Assembly: GCF_024809855.1 (NCBI RefSeq)
Contig: NZ_JANUEM010000001.1
Location: 124,001 to 188,000, forward strand
DNA from: Rheinheimera pacifica
Lineage (GTDB): Bacteria > Pseudomonadota > Gammaproteobacteria > Enterobacterales > Alteromonadaceae
Reading direction: 5' to 3'
DNA length: 64,000 nt
Of the stretch, positions 48,160-56,939 are shown piece after piece; position 1 is the stretch's first letter, and every line of letters starts with the position of its first letter. The position numbers and the translations under genes were made by a program. Below the pieces are notes generated by a model that did no database searches, had not been told where the DNA came from, and was given only the letters and a program-made list of their open reading frames with translations.

Positions 48160-49089
48160 ATGCACAACAATATGAAAACCAGCACGCCAAATAACAACAA
48201 GAAACAAAAAACCGGTTTCTGGACTCACTTTGCTATTTCATTAACTATTGTCGGCGGTATGCTGGCAGCCAACTTTAGCAGCAAAGCTGCTGAAAGCTTT
48301 AATGTTGAGGTGATTGGCAGCGGTAAACCGGTACTGATGATACCGGGGTTGATGTCTCACCGTGAAGTGTGGCAGCCAACCGCTGAAGCTCTGGCCGGAC
48401 AGTATCAGTTGCATTTAATCAGCATTGCTGGTTTTGCCGGTACAACTGCCATTGATGGTGACTTACTGCCCACCGTAAAACACGAATTACTGCAGTATAT
48501 TGCCCAACAGCAACTGACAAAGCCCGCTATTGTTGGCCATAGTTTAGGTGCTTTTATGGCGTTTTATCTGGCCAGCAGTGCTCCCGACAGCATCGGTACT
48601 ATCATCGCGGTAGACGGGCTGCCGTATCTGGCTCCGGTATTCAGCCGCGATAGCAGTACAACAGTAGCGCAAGTAACACCACAGGCAGAGTATTTCAGAA
48701 CCTTGTATCAGGGAATGAACTCAGCACAGCTTGCTAATATGGCAACTCAGAGTGTACAAATTCAGGCGACGTCAGAGTTACATCAACAGCAGGTTATTGC
48801 TATGGCTGCAGCATCAGATGCCCGCAGTGTAGGCCAGGCCGTGTATGAACTGCTAACCACAGATCTGCGCCCGCAAGTGCATCACATTAAAAGCAAAGTC
48901 CTGTTGATTGGTGCCGGTGGCTCTATGCGTAGTGAAGCAGAACTCACAGCTGCCAATGCTTTGTATCAACAGCAAATTGCTACTATTGCCAATGCCACAC
49001 TTGAGTTTAACCGTGAAGCGCGGCATTTTGTTATGCTGGATCAGCCAGACTGGCTAACCCGGCGTATTACAGAGGCTTTAAAGGACTAA
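48160..49089 (+). CDS. Alpha/beta hydrolase with N-terminal membrane anchor
   Basis: This 309-residue protein has a hydrophobic helix at about 21-39, possibly a signal anchor, so the enzyme is probably periplasmic. The oxyanion region is VLMIPGLMSHREVW and the nucleophile elbow is VGHSLGAF (Ser128). A candidate Asp is in AVDGLPYL and the His in REARHFVMLDQP near 287. The substrate is unknown. It is followed 5 bp later by an ECF-type sigma factor gene, and the two form an operon. Confidence 0.8.
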   Translation: MHNNMKTSTPNNNKKQKTGFWTHFAISLTIVGGMLAANFSSKAAESFNVEVIGSGKPVLMIPGLMSHREVWQPTAEALAGQYQLHLISIAGFAGTTAIDGDLLPTVKHELLQYIAQQQLTKPAIVGHSLGAFMAFYLASSAPDSIGTIIAVDGLPYLAPVFSRDSSTTVAQVTPQAEYFRTLYQGMNSAQLANMATQSVQIQATSELHQQQVIAMAAASDARSVGQAVYELLTTDLRPQVHHIKSKVLLIGAGGSMRSEAELTAANALYQQQIATIANATLEFNREARHFVMLDQPDWLTRRITEALKD

Positions 49090-49094
49090 ACAGC

Positions 49095-50204
49095 ATGAGC
49101 ATTTCAACTACAGAACAACAGCTTATTCCTGATCTTACTGCAGCACAGTTAGGGGATATCAGTGCCTTTGAGCGCCTGATAGCGCAGTGCCAGCGTAGTG
49201 TTAGCAGTATAGCGCTGGCCATTGTTAAAGATTTAGATGCCAGCGAAGATATTACCCAGCAGGTGTTTATTCATATCTGGCAGCAGTTAACTGCGCTGCA
49301 AAACCCGGCCAGCTTTTTGCCGTGGGTACGCCAGATCACCCGCTACCGCGCCTTTAACTACCTGCGTGACAATAAGTTAACCAGCCAGTTAAGGGGCGAT
49401 GAAGCCGATAGCGTGCTGGCAGAATTTGCCAGCGATACTGAACTGAGCGATGATTTAACCAAAGCGCAACAGAACCGCATAATGGCAGATTTTATCAGCC
49501 AGTTACCTGAAGATAGCCGCGAGATTGTACTGCTATTTTACCGTGAAGAGCAAAATAGCCAGCAGGTGGCAGAGCTGTTGGGGTTAAGCGAAAGTAATGT
49601 ACGTAAAAAACTGCAACGGGTGCGTGAACGGCTAAAAGAGCAACTGCTGGCCAAATATGGCAGGCTTATTCTTACCACCGCCCCCGGCCTGGGGTTAACC
49701 GCAGCTATTTGCAGCACACTCACTCTGGCAAGCCCGCCGCTAGCCGCCGCTACTGTAACAACAGCTGCCAGCCACAGCAGCGGCTTTGGCAAAATAGCTA
49801 TGTTGCTAGGTGGCGCTATGCTGGGTGCTATAGCGGGTGTAGTGGGGGTTATTGCCGGTATGCACCAGCCAATAAAACGTGCCAGCAGTACTGAGCAAAA
49901 ACAGCTGTTAATTAAGCTGCGTAACCAAACCATTGCCTGGGTGCTGTGTTGCGGCCTGTTGCTAACAGCGGGTTATGAGCTAACCCGCGGCGCTTGGGGG
50001 CCAATAACAGCTTTTGCCGTTTTTATAGCAGGCTTGCTATGGTTTAACGTTAAAGTGTGGCAACTGCTGGCACCGCAACTAAAGCAAAAAGGCCATGCGG
50101 CGTATCGGAAAAACCAGCTATGGTGCGCTTTTGGCATGCTGGCGGGCTGTGGCGCTGGTTTTGCCGGTTTAATTATCGGACTGCTAAATAGTGGCCGCCT
50201 GTAG
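49095..50204 (+). CDS. ECF-type sigma factor with a C-terminal multi-helix membrane domain
   Basis: This 369-residue protein has a sigma-70 region 2 (about 22-95; DASEDITQQVFIHIWQQL, WVRQITRYRAFNYLRD). Region 4 is at about 132-187 (LPEDSREIVLLFYREEQ, then QQVAELLGLSESNVRKKLQ). Beyond residue 195 there are four or five hydrophobic segments (about 235-258, 279-297, 304-323, 343-365) instead of a normal ECF end. This suggests a membrane-tethered sigma factor controlled by release or by its own membrane domain. It is cotranscribed with the hydrolase. No separate anti-sigma gene is adjacent. Confidence 0.75.
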   Translation: MSISTTEQQLIPDLTAAQLGDISAFERLIAQCQRSVSSIALAIVKDLDASEDITQQVFIHIWQQLTALQNPASFLPWVRQITRYRAFNYLRDNKLTSQLRGDEADSVLAEFASDTELSDDLTKAQQNRIMADFISQLPEDSREIVLLFYREEQNSQQVAELLGLSESNVRKKLQRVRERLKEQLLAKYGRLILTTAPGLGLTAAICSTLTLASPPLAAATVTTAASHSSGFGKIAMLLGGAMLGAIAGVVGVIAGMHQPIKRASSTEQKQLLIKLRNQTIAWVLCCGLLLTAGYELTRGAWGPITAFAVFIAGLLWFNVKVWQLLAPQLKQKGHAAYRKNQLWCAFGMLAGCGAGFAGLIIGLLNSGRL

Positions 50205-50252
50205 TACAAAAGTTGGCGGCCACAGTATTACTGACAAGGTATTACTGCCTTG

Positions 50253-51200
50253 TTAATGGCGGGATAGCCATAACCGGCGACTATCGCGTAGTACTTCATA
50301 AGCCGGGAAACAGGCTGTAATAACCAAGCCCCAGATCATGGCACCTTGTAATTGCTCCAAAGCAAAGACGCCGGGCCAGTTCTGGGCATTAATCTGTAAA
50401 AGCGGTCCATTGGCTGCCAGATAAAGCAATATAATAACCAGTGCACTGTTTAACAGAACATTAAAGCACTGCATACGACGACTCCATAACCGTAGTTTCA
50501 GTTGCGTGATATTAAGCGCAATACCAGCCAGTAACAGTGGGCTGCACCATAGTAAAAATTGCCGCACTGGTTCAGCCAACGTAATACTTCTTTGTGCCAG
50601 CTCTTCGGGGGACTGCCATAACGGATACCAGATCACTACCAGCAAAAAAGCATAGGTTGCCAGATCAGTAAAAATATCCTGTAGTGAAATATGCTGCCAG
50701 CTGTGCCCCGCAGCCGGTAAGTGCTGCGGCTGCCAGTTATCGTTTTGCGAAGTAATGGCCTTAGCGGTATCCGCTGACATCAGCGCAAAAGTAATAGTAA
50801 TGGCAGTAAAAGCAAAGCAACCATCTTTAATAAAACCGCTGGCGACACTTTTAATGTACAACAACAAGCCAAAATCACCTGCCAGCCAGGCACTGGTACT
50901 GCCAACTACCTGCAGCACAAATAAAATGCCAAGTACCATAAGCAAGGTGTACTGATATACTGGCATATAGTGCAAGCTAATCAGCGGCTGCGGCGGTACA
51001 AACTGCTGCGCTACTGTGCGCGGGTGGCCCATTTGCTTTAATACTGCGGCAATATCAGTGTCAGCCAGCTCGCCTCGCTGCTCAGACAACATATCCAGTT
51101 GATCCATAATATTGGCGTTTAACTCGCGGCCAATTTCGTCGCGCTTTGCCTCGGGTAATTCGCGCTGCACCGCAGCGATATAACGTTTAACCAGTTCCAT
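50253..51200 (-). CDS. HAAS-domain membrane protein paired with PadR
   Basis: This 315-residue protein has an N-terminal HAAS-like domain of about 68 residues (MELVKRYIAAVQRELPEAKR, then ADTDIAAVLKQMGHPRTVAQQF). About six hydrophobic helices follow. HAAS proteins are commonly encoded directly after PadR-like regulators, and the pair is thought to be a signalling unit at the membrane. It overlaps the padR-like gene by one base. Confidence 0.75.
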   Translation of the reverse strand: MELVKRYIAAVQRELPEAKRDEIGRELNANIMDQLDMLSEQRGELADTDIAAVLKQMGHPRTVAQQFVPPQPLISLHYMPVYQYTLLMVLGILFVLQVVGSTSAWLAGDFGLLLYIKSVASGFIKDGCFAFTAITITFALMSADTAKAITSQNDNWQPQHLPAAGHSWQHISLQDIFTDLATYAFLLVVIWYPLWQSPEELAQRSITLAEPVRQFLLWCSPLLLAGIALNITQLKLRLWSRRMQCFNVLLNSALVIILLYLAANGPLLQINAQNWPGVFALEQLQGAMIWGLVITACFPAYEVLRDSRRLWLSRH

Positions 51201-51547
51201 TATTTCGTCTCCTGTGATGCTGTGCCCAGCAAATTGCTCAGAGAATTATTAAGTTGCTGCCACTCGTCCGTTAGCTGGCTAAGCAATTGTGTGCCCAGCT
51301 CTGACAATTGATAGTAGCGCCGCTCACGCCCCTCCCCTTGCTGCCATTCGCTGTCCAGCAGGCCTTGCTCGGCCAGACGGCGAATTAGCGGGTATAAGGT
51401 GCCTTCGTCAATATCAATGCCGCCATCCTGCAGTTGCTTACGCAACGAATAGCCATAATGCGGCTGCTTTAATGATGCCAGTACCGCCAGCACCAGCACG
51501 CCACGGCGCAGTTCCAGCCGCATTTTATCCAGTTGTGCAGTTGTCAT
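51200..51547 (-). CDS. PadR family transcriptional regulator
   Basis: This 115-residue winged-helix protein starts MTTAQLDKMRLELRRGVLVL, with ASLKQPHYGYSLRKQL and DEGTLYPLIRRLAEQGLLDS, the defining PadR helix-turn-helix and wing. A C-terminal helix for dimerisation follows. Four symmetric operator half-sites lie just upstream (51561-51619), so it is very likely autoregulated. It is coupled to the HAAS membrane protein. Confidence 0.9.
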   Translation of the reverse strand: MTTAQLDKMRLELRRGVLVLAVLASLKQPHYGYSLRKQLQDGGIDIDEGTLYPLIRRLAEQGLLDSEWQQGEGRERRYYQLSELGTQLLSQLTDEWQQLNNSLSNLLGTASQETK

Positions 51548-51560
51548 AACTTTTGCTTCC

Positions 51561-51619
51561 TATACTGTGCAACACATACTGTGTGGCGCACAGTAAAATA
51601 CTAGGCGGTACACAGTATA
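51561..51619. promoter_or_regulatory. PadR operator region with four half-sites
   Basis: Two direct TACTGTG half-sites (51563, 51577) face two CACAGTA half-sites (51589, 51611). TACTGTG-TGGCG-CACAGTA is a perfect palindrome, and the outer TATACTGTG/CACAGTATA pair is also perfect. It lies 14 bp upstream of the padR start. Confidence 0.65.
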
Positions 51620-51732
51620 AACGCAAGTAGTTGGCATAAATAAAATTGAACAAAAAATAAGCTAAATATTTTCAGCCAGTTAGAGAGGTTAGTAACAGGA
51701 GGGCTAAGTTAAAGTGGCATATGGCCGAGGTG

Positions 51733-52809
51733 TCAGCTGGCTGTTTTATCGTCCAGCAGTATTAACCAGTTTGGCGCTATGTTCAGATGGCCGGCAATAA
51801 TTTTCAGGCATACCAGTAGCGGAATGGCGATTAATACCCCTACTGCGCCCCAGATCCAGCCCCAGATAAACATCCAGATCACTACCAGTAGCGGGTTCAT
51901 ATTAAAACGCTTACCCAGCACTAACGGCGTAATAAGCTGTGATTCAATGATATTTAGCAGCAAAAATACGCCCGGCAACAGCAGCACCTGGCTTAGTTGC
52001 TGGTATTCAATAAAACCAACACCGGTGAGCAATATGGTTAACAAGAAGGGACCAAGATAAGGCGCATAATTAAGAATAGTGGCCAATGCGCCCCACAGCA
52101 GAGGATCGGGCACATCTAACAGATAAAATACTAATGCCGTGGTTAACCCCAACAGAATGTTAATGGCGCTGACTACCAGCACATAGCGCGAGATATCATC
52201 ACGGATGGTATGAAACATCGACAGCAGGTTTTTCTTGGCGTTAAGCGAAGGCCGCGCCCGCACCATATTGCGTAGCAGCGTATCACCAAAAACCAGAAAG
52301 AAATAAGTTAGCATCAAAATGGCAGCCAGCTGGAACAGCATCATTGCTGTTGTCTCTGCCATTATTGACAATACCGGCAGCAAACCTGAACCCATCGCAT
52401 TTTTTAAAGACTCTTTAGACGAGCCGCCCGGCAACACATTCTCTTTTAGCATATCTAAAGAATCGGTGATGCCTTCAACGTGTTCGGCAAGCTTGGTACC
52501 AAGCAGTGGCAAGCGTTGCAGCCATTGCGCTGCCGGTTCGTATAATAAACTGATGCTGTATCCCAGCAGCATTACCAGTAACATCATTACCAGAGCTGCT
52601 GACAGAGGCTTGGGTACTTTACATTTATTGCTTAAGGTACGTACAACCGGGCTGGCAAATAATGCCACCAGGCCAGCCAGTAGCAAAGGCAATATAAGGC
52701 TGCGGCAAAAGTAAAAGGTATAGGCGAGCGCCAATGCAGCTAACAGCTTCATTGCATTGGTAGAGGCGTAATGCCGCAACCGGGTGGGGCTTAACGGCGG
52801 TTCAGCCAT
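51733..52809 (-). CDS. AI-2E family transporter (PerM/TqsA type)
   Basis: This 358-residue polytopic membrane protein has about eight hydrophobic helices. It also has the family features SLLYEPAAQWLQRLPLLG (the extramembrane segment after TM3) and LPLLLAGLVALF near the start. PLVLGKRFNMNPLLVVIWMFIWGWIWG near the C-terminus is diagnostic. Members export autoinducer-2 or act in stress and ion homeostasis; the substrate here is not known. It lies 25 bp after the YqjK-like gene in a cluster of small envelope genes. Confidence 0.85.
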   Translation of the reverse strand: MAEPPLSPTRLRHYASTNAMKLLAALALAYTFYFCRSLILPLLLAGLVALFASPVVRTLSNKCKVPKPLSAALVMMLLVMLLGYSISLLYEPAAQWLQRLPLLGTKLAEHVEGITDSLDMLKENVLPGGSSKESLKNAMGSGLLPVLSIMAETTAMMLFQLAAILMLTYFFLVFGDTLLRNMVRARPSLNAKKNLLSMFHTIRDDISRYVLVVSAINILLGLTTALVFYLLDVPDPLLWGALATILNYAPYLGPFLLTILLTGVGFIEYQQLSQVLLLPGVFLLLNIIESQLITPLVLGKRFNMNPLLVVIWMFIWGWIWGAVGVLIAIPLLVCLKIIAGHLNIAPNWLILLDDKTAS

Positions 52810-52834
52810 ACAGTGCTACTAACATACAGTGCTG

Positions 52835-53086
52835 CTAAAGCCACTTTGTTATCCAGCGAAAGCCAACAACACTGCGCAGTAGTTTTACCGCACTGTTATG
52901 CCGTAGCTGAAATAAACAACCAACGCTAAAGCTAAGCATTAAGCCAGGCGCCGAACCAATAAAAGATTTAGCCCGCTGGCCAAGCAACCAGTTTTCAGCC
53001 AACAACAGCTTTTGTTGCTGCCGCCCTTGCTCTGCCAGAGCGGCTACTTTCTGCCGCTGCTCTACCAGTAACTGATCAATCAGCAT
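52835..53086 (-). CDS. Small YqjK-like protein
   Basis: This 83-residue protein starts MLIDQLLVEQRQKVAALAEQ. The N-terminal charged helix precedes a weakly hydrophobic region (GSAPGLMLSFSVGCLFQL). Position after a YqjE-like gene suggests the third gene of a yqjD-yqjE-yqjK-like cluster. Homology itself is not certain. Its start overlaps the YqjE-like stop by 11 bp, and an upstream open extension of 20 codons lies in the overlap and was not used. Confidence 0.55.
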   Translation of the reverse strand: MLIDQLLVEQRQKVAALAEQGRQQQKLLLAENWLLGQRAKSFIGSAPGLMLSFSVGCLFQLRHNSAVKLLRSVVGFRWITKWL

Positions 53087-53579
53087 TATTGCCTTCCTCT
53101 TCAGCTGCAAAAAATAGACGGCGTATTTGTTGCCAGGTATGTGCAAAGCCTACCTGCAACAACACATGGCCCAAACTGCGCCAACACCAGAACAACAGCG
53201 CAAACTGCAACAACAGTAACGCTGCTGCGGTAATAAACACTGAACTGGTAAGCTGCAACAACATATACCCCAGTAACAGCAAAATGCTACCCCAGAGTAA
53301 AATCATGCCAGCACCAAAGCACACCACCAGTGCTGCAGCAACAGTGAGACTGCGCGCAGTTAGCTGCCATTCTGCTTTAGCCGTTTTACCGGCCAGCTTT
53401 ACCTGGCCAATATAACGCTGCTTCACCGACAAACTCAGGGCTGCCATTTCTGCCAGTTGGTCTAATGTTTGTTCGGCCAGTGGCTTTTGCGGTTTAGCCG
53501 GCTCTGATATGGCCTGCTGTTGCTCAGCAGCGTGGCCTGGCGCCACTGAAGGCGCCCCGGAAGCTTCGCGGCTTTGCAT
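53076..53579 (-). CDS. Phage holin family / YqjE-like membrane protein
   Basis: This 167-residue protein has an N-terminal Pro/Gln-rich tail of about 40 residues. A helix region (LAEMAALSLSVKQRYIGQVKLAGKTAKAEW) follows, then two transmembrane helices (about 80-102 and 108-135). The pattern fits YqjE/Phage_holin_3_6. Despite the family name, no prophage genes are nearby; YqjE proteins are bacterial envelope proteins. It is 9 bp after the YqjD-like gene. Confidence 0.7.
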   Translation of the reverse strand: MQSREASGAPSVAPGHAAEQQQAISEPAKPQKPLAEQTLDQLAEMAALSLSVKQRYIGQVKLAGKTAKAEWQLTARSLTVAAALVVCFGAGMILLWGSILLLLGYMLLQLTSSVFITAAALLLLQFALLFWCWRSLGHVLLQVGFAHTWQQIRRLFFAAEEEGNNAD

Positions 53580-53588
53580 GCGGCAACC

Positions 53589-53909
53589 TTAAGAGCGACG
53601 CAGCAAAGCTGTAACCAGCATACCGGCAACAAAAGCAATACCAGCTGTTGCTAATGGGTTTTGCGCCGCCAACTGATGTGTTTTGCTGTAAGTACTTTGT
53701 AGTTGCTGTTTAATTTCTTCCTGCTTATGCGCCAGAGTTTCCTGCGAGCTGGCTGCGGTTTTACGCAATGTATCTTCTGCCGCTGCGGCTTTTACTGCCA
53801 TGGCATCAACTGCGTGATGCGCGGCTTCACTGGCTTTGGTTGTTACCGGTGAATTTAAACCACTGTTAGTACCAGTAGCCTGAGCTGTAGCGCTTTGTGA
53901 AGTAGCCAT
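53589..53909 (-). CDS. YqjD/ElaB-like (DUF883) protein
   Basis: This 106-residue protein has an Ala-rich N-terminus and a coiled helical middle (TLRKTAASSQETLAHKQEEI). A single C-terminal transmembrane helix ends in RRS (NPLATAGIAFVAGMLVTALLRRS). This tail-anchored layout is that of YqjD/ElaB, which bind ribosomes at the membrane in stationary phase in E. coli. It heads a cluster with YqjE-like and YqjK-like genes. Confidence 0.78.
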   Translation of the reverse strand: MATSQSATAQATGTNSGLNSPVTTKASEAAHHAVDAMAVKAAAAEDTLRKTAASSQETLAHKQEEIKQQLQSTYSKTHQLAAQNPLATAGIAFVAGMLVTALLRRS

Positions 53910-54113
53910 AATATGTCTCCTTGGTTAACACGAGAAAAGCAGCAAAATGCTGCAATATGCCAATAAGGTAAATGCAATGGCCATACCAGTATAGAATAAA
54001 ATAATTAAAACAGACGCTTATTAAACTTTTATTGTTTTTTCAGCGCGGTAAAACAACTGTATAAACTGTAGAAGTTACCCACTATCAGTAATCTTTACCG
54101 GGTGTCAGAATGC

Positions 54114-54140
54114 AAAAAGCCAGGCTTCAGCCTGGCTTTT
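54114..54140 (-). terminator. Terminator of lysS
   Basis: GCCAGG-CTGAAG-CCTGGC is flanked by A/T runs (AAAA before, TTTTT after, on the minus strand). The stem is perfect. Confidence 0.85.
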
Positions 54141-54155
54141 CATCAGTTGCAAGAG

Positions 54156-55676
54156 TTACTTGTCGTGGTGCAAACGCATATGCGGGAACAGGATAACGTC
54201 GCGGATTGAGGCGGCGTCGGCCAGTAACATTACCAGACGGTCGATACCAATGCCCTGGCCTGCTGTTGGTGGCAAGCCGTGCTCTAATGCCGTTACAAAG
54301 TCATCATCGTAGAACATGGCTTCATCATCACCGGCGTCTTTTTGTGCTACCTGCTCGCGGAAGCGCTCGGCCTGATCTTCAGCGTCGTTAAGCTCGCTAA
54401 AGCCGTTACCCAGCTCGCGGCCGCCGATAAAAAATTCAAAGCGGTCGGTAATGTCCGGGTTGTGGTCGTTACGGCGCGCCAGTGGTGACACTTCTGCCGG
54501 GTACTCAGTAATAAAGGTTGGGTGACGCAGCTTGGTTTCTACCAGCTCGTCAAACACTTCCATTAACAGGCGGCCATGGCCGTAGTTGTCTTTTACTTCA
54601 ATGTGCAATGTTTTACACAGTGCCGCTACCGACTCACGCGTGGCTAACTGCTCTTTGCTGATCTCCGGGTTGTAATGCAAAATGGATTCCGTTACCGACA
54701 TACGCGCAAACGGCTTGCCAAAGTCGAATACTTCGCCCTGATACGGCACTTCAGTGCTGCCCAGCACATGCTGCGCCAAACCACGGAATAACTTTTCGGT
54801 TAAGTCCATCAGGTCGTTGTAATCGGCGTAAGCCCAGTAGAATTCCAGCATGGTAAATTCCGGGTTGTGGCGGGTTGATACGCCCTCATTACGGAAGTTA
54901 CGGTTAAGCTCGAACACTTTTTCAAAGCCACCAACCACTAAACGCTTTAAATACAGCTCAGGCGCGATACGTAAAAACATCTGCATATCCAGCGCATTAT
55001 GGTGCGTTTCAAACGGCCGCGCTGAGGCACCGCCAGGGATCGCCTGCAGCATAGGCGTTTCTACTTCTAAAAAGCCTTCTTCGCTGAAGAATTTACGGAT
55101 GTAAGCCACAGTTTTGCTGCGCACTAAAAAGGTGTGACGGGATTGCTCGTTTGAGATAAGGTCTAAATAACGCTGGCGGTAACGCGCTTCGTTATCGGTT
55201 AAGCCGTGGAATTTATCCGGCAGCGGGCGCAGCGCTTTGGTTAATAAGCGGATTTCAGTCGCCCATACCGTCAGCTCGCCGGTCTGGGTTTTAAATAAGT
55301 GGCCTTTAACGCCTAAGATATCGCCTAAGTCCCACTTTTTAAACTGCTCGTTGTACAGGCCTTCTGGCAGGCTGTCGCGTGCAACGTACACCTGGAACTT
55401 GCCGCCCATATCCTGCAGTGTAGTAAAGCTGGCTTTACCCATAATGCGGCGCGTCATCATCCGGCCGCCCAGGCTTACTTCAATTTTCTGCGCTTCTAAC
55501 TCTTCTTTGCTTAAATCGTTGTACTTTGCCAGCACTTCGTCAGAGATATGCGCACGGCGAAAGTCGTTCGGAAACATAAAGCCGTCTTCGCGTAATTGCG
55601 CCAGCTTGTGTTTTCGCTCAGCAATCAGTTTATTTACGTCCTGAATTTCTTCTTGTGGTTGCTGTTGGTCAGACAT
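54156..55676 (-). CDS. lysS: Lysyl-tRNA synthetase (class II)
   Basis: This enzyme attaches lysine to tRNA-Lys. The 506 residues are typical. The N-terminal OB-fold includes [17 protein letters not shown]. Class II motif 2 is in [22 protein letters not shown] and motif 3 in [21 protein letters not shown] near the C-terminus. It follows prfB by 43 bp, the conserved prfB-lysS order. Confidence 0.97.
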   Translation of the reverse strand: MSDQQQPQEEIQDVNKLIAERKHKLAQLREDGFMFPNDFRRAHISDEVLAKYNDLSKEELEAQKIEVSLGGRMMTRRIMGKASFTTLQDMGGKFQVYVARDSLPEGLYNEQFKKWDLGDILGVKGHLFKTQTGELTVWATEIRLLTKALRPLPDKFHGLTDNEARYRQRYLDLISNEQSRHTFLVRSKTVAYIRKFFSEEGFLEVETPMLQAIPGGASARPFETHHNALDMQMFLRIAPELYLKRLVVGGFEKVFELNRNFRNEGVSTRHNPEFTMLEFYWAYADYNDLMDLTEKLFRGLAQHVLGSTEVPYQGEVFDFGKPFARMSVTESILHYNPEISKEQLATRESVAALCKTLHIEVKDNYGHGRLLMEVFDELVETKLRHPTFITEYPAEVSPLARRNDHNPDITDRFEFFIGGRELGNGFSELNDAEDQAERFREQVAQKDAGDDEAMFYDDDFVTALEHGLPPTAGQGIGIDRLVMLLADAASIRDVILFPHMRLHHDK

Positions 55677-55719
55677 AGTGTGTTTCCTGATTGAGGTCGA
55701 AGTTTTAGTTAAGTAACAA

Positions 55720-56818
55720 TTACAGCCCGGCTTTTAAGCTGGCTTCAATAAATTTGTCCAGATCGCCGTCTAACACCGACTGGGTGTTACGGGTTTCGAT
55801 ACCGGTACGTAAATCTTTAATGCGCGAGTCATCCAACACGTAAGAGCGAATTTGGCTGCCCCAGCCTATATCCGACTTGGTATCTTCCAGCGCTTGCTTC
55901 TCGGCATTTTGCTTTTGCAGCTCGAACTCGTATAACTTGGCACGCAGTTGCTTGTAGGCGTTGTCGCGGTTTTTATGTTGCGAGCGGTCGTTCTGACACT
56001 GCACCACAATATTGGTGGGCAAGTGGGTAATACGCACGGCTGAATCGGTACGGTTTACGTGCTGACCACCGGCACCCGAGGCGCGGTAGGTATCAATGCG
56101 TAAATCGGCCGGGTTGATATCAATTTCGATATCGTCGTCAATTTCGGGCGAAACAAACACCGAAGCAAACGAGGTATGGCGGCGGTTACCAGAATCGAAC
56201 GGGCTTTTACGTACTAAGCGGTGCACGCCGGTTTCAGTACGCAACCAGCCGTAGGCGTATTCGCCGCTAAATTTAATGGTGCAGCCTTTAATACCGGCTA
56301 CATCGCCGTCGGTTACTTCGTAAAGTTCCGGTTTAAAGCCTTTATCTTCGCCCCAACGCAGATACATACGCATTAACATGCTGGCCCAGTCTTGCGCTTC
56401 GGTGCCGCCCGAGCCGGATTGAATGTCCAGGTAGCAGTCGTTTTGGTCATGTTTGCCGGAGAACATCCGGCGAAATTCCAGCAGGCTCAGCTGTTTGTCT
56501 AATTCGGCCAGTTCGGTTTTGGCTTCTTCGAAGGTGTCTTCGTCTTCTGCCTCTACTGCCAGCTCAACTAAGCCTTCTACGTCTTCCAGGCCACGATCCA
56601 GCCTGTCAATGGTGCCAACTACCTGCTCCAGTGCAGACCGCTCTTTACCCAGCGCCTGGGCTTTGTCCGGCGTATTCCAGATTGCCGAATCTTCCAGCTC
56701 GCGTGATACTTCTTCTAAGCGTTCTTTTTTGCCATCGTAGTCAAAGATACCCCCGAAGCACGTTAGTGCGTTCAGTAAGATCTTTAATGCTGTTGTACAC
56801 CGGATTAACTTCAAACAT
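55720..56818 (-). CDS. prfB: Peptide chain release factor 2, with programmed +1 frameshift
   Basis: Release factor 2 ends translation at UGA and UAA. The 5' frame encodes 25 residues, starting [19 protein letters not shown] and ending LRGYL, and stops at TGA (56743-56741). Translation continues in the +1 frame as [16 protein letters not shown]. The slip site CTT TGA C is preceded by the Shine-Dalgarno-like GGGGG, as in E. coli. The GGQ motif is in [16 protein letters not shown]. The full product is about 365 residues. This is autoregulation: low RF2 favours frameshifting. Standard gene callers will truncate or mis-start it. Confidence 0.96.
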
Positions 56819-56939
56819 GCTGTTAGCCGTAACCTTGAATATAGGGAGAAAAAACAGGCGGGGATTGTAGCAAATTTATCGCAGGCCGTGCAGCCATCTG
56901 TGGCATAAATATTGGCAGGCTTAATGCCTGCCACTATCT

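Noticed and set aside
53076-53579. Prophage holin
   Set aside because: The fold is the YqjE-like holin family, but neighbours are YqjD-like and YqjK-like genes and no phage genes are seen.
55720-56934. A continuous 404-residue prfB reading frame
   Set aside because: Its N-terminus is the wrong frame upstream of the frameshift site. The real gene starts at 56818 and shifts +1 at TGA 56743-56741.
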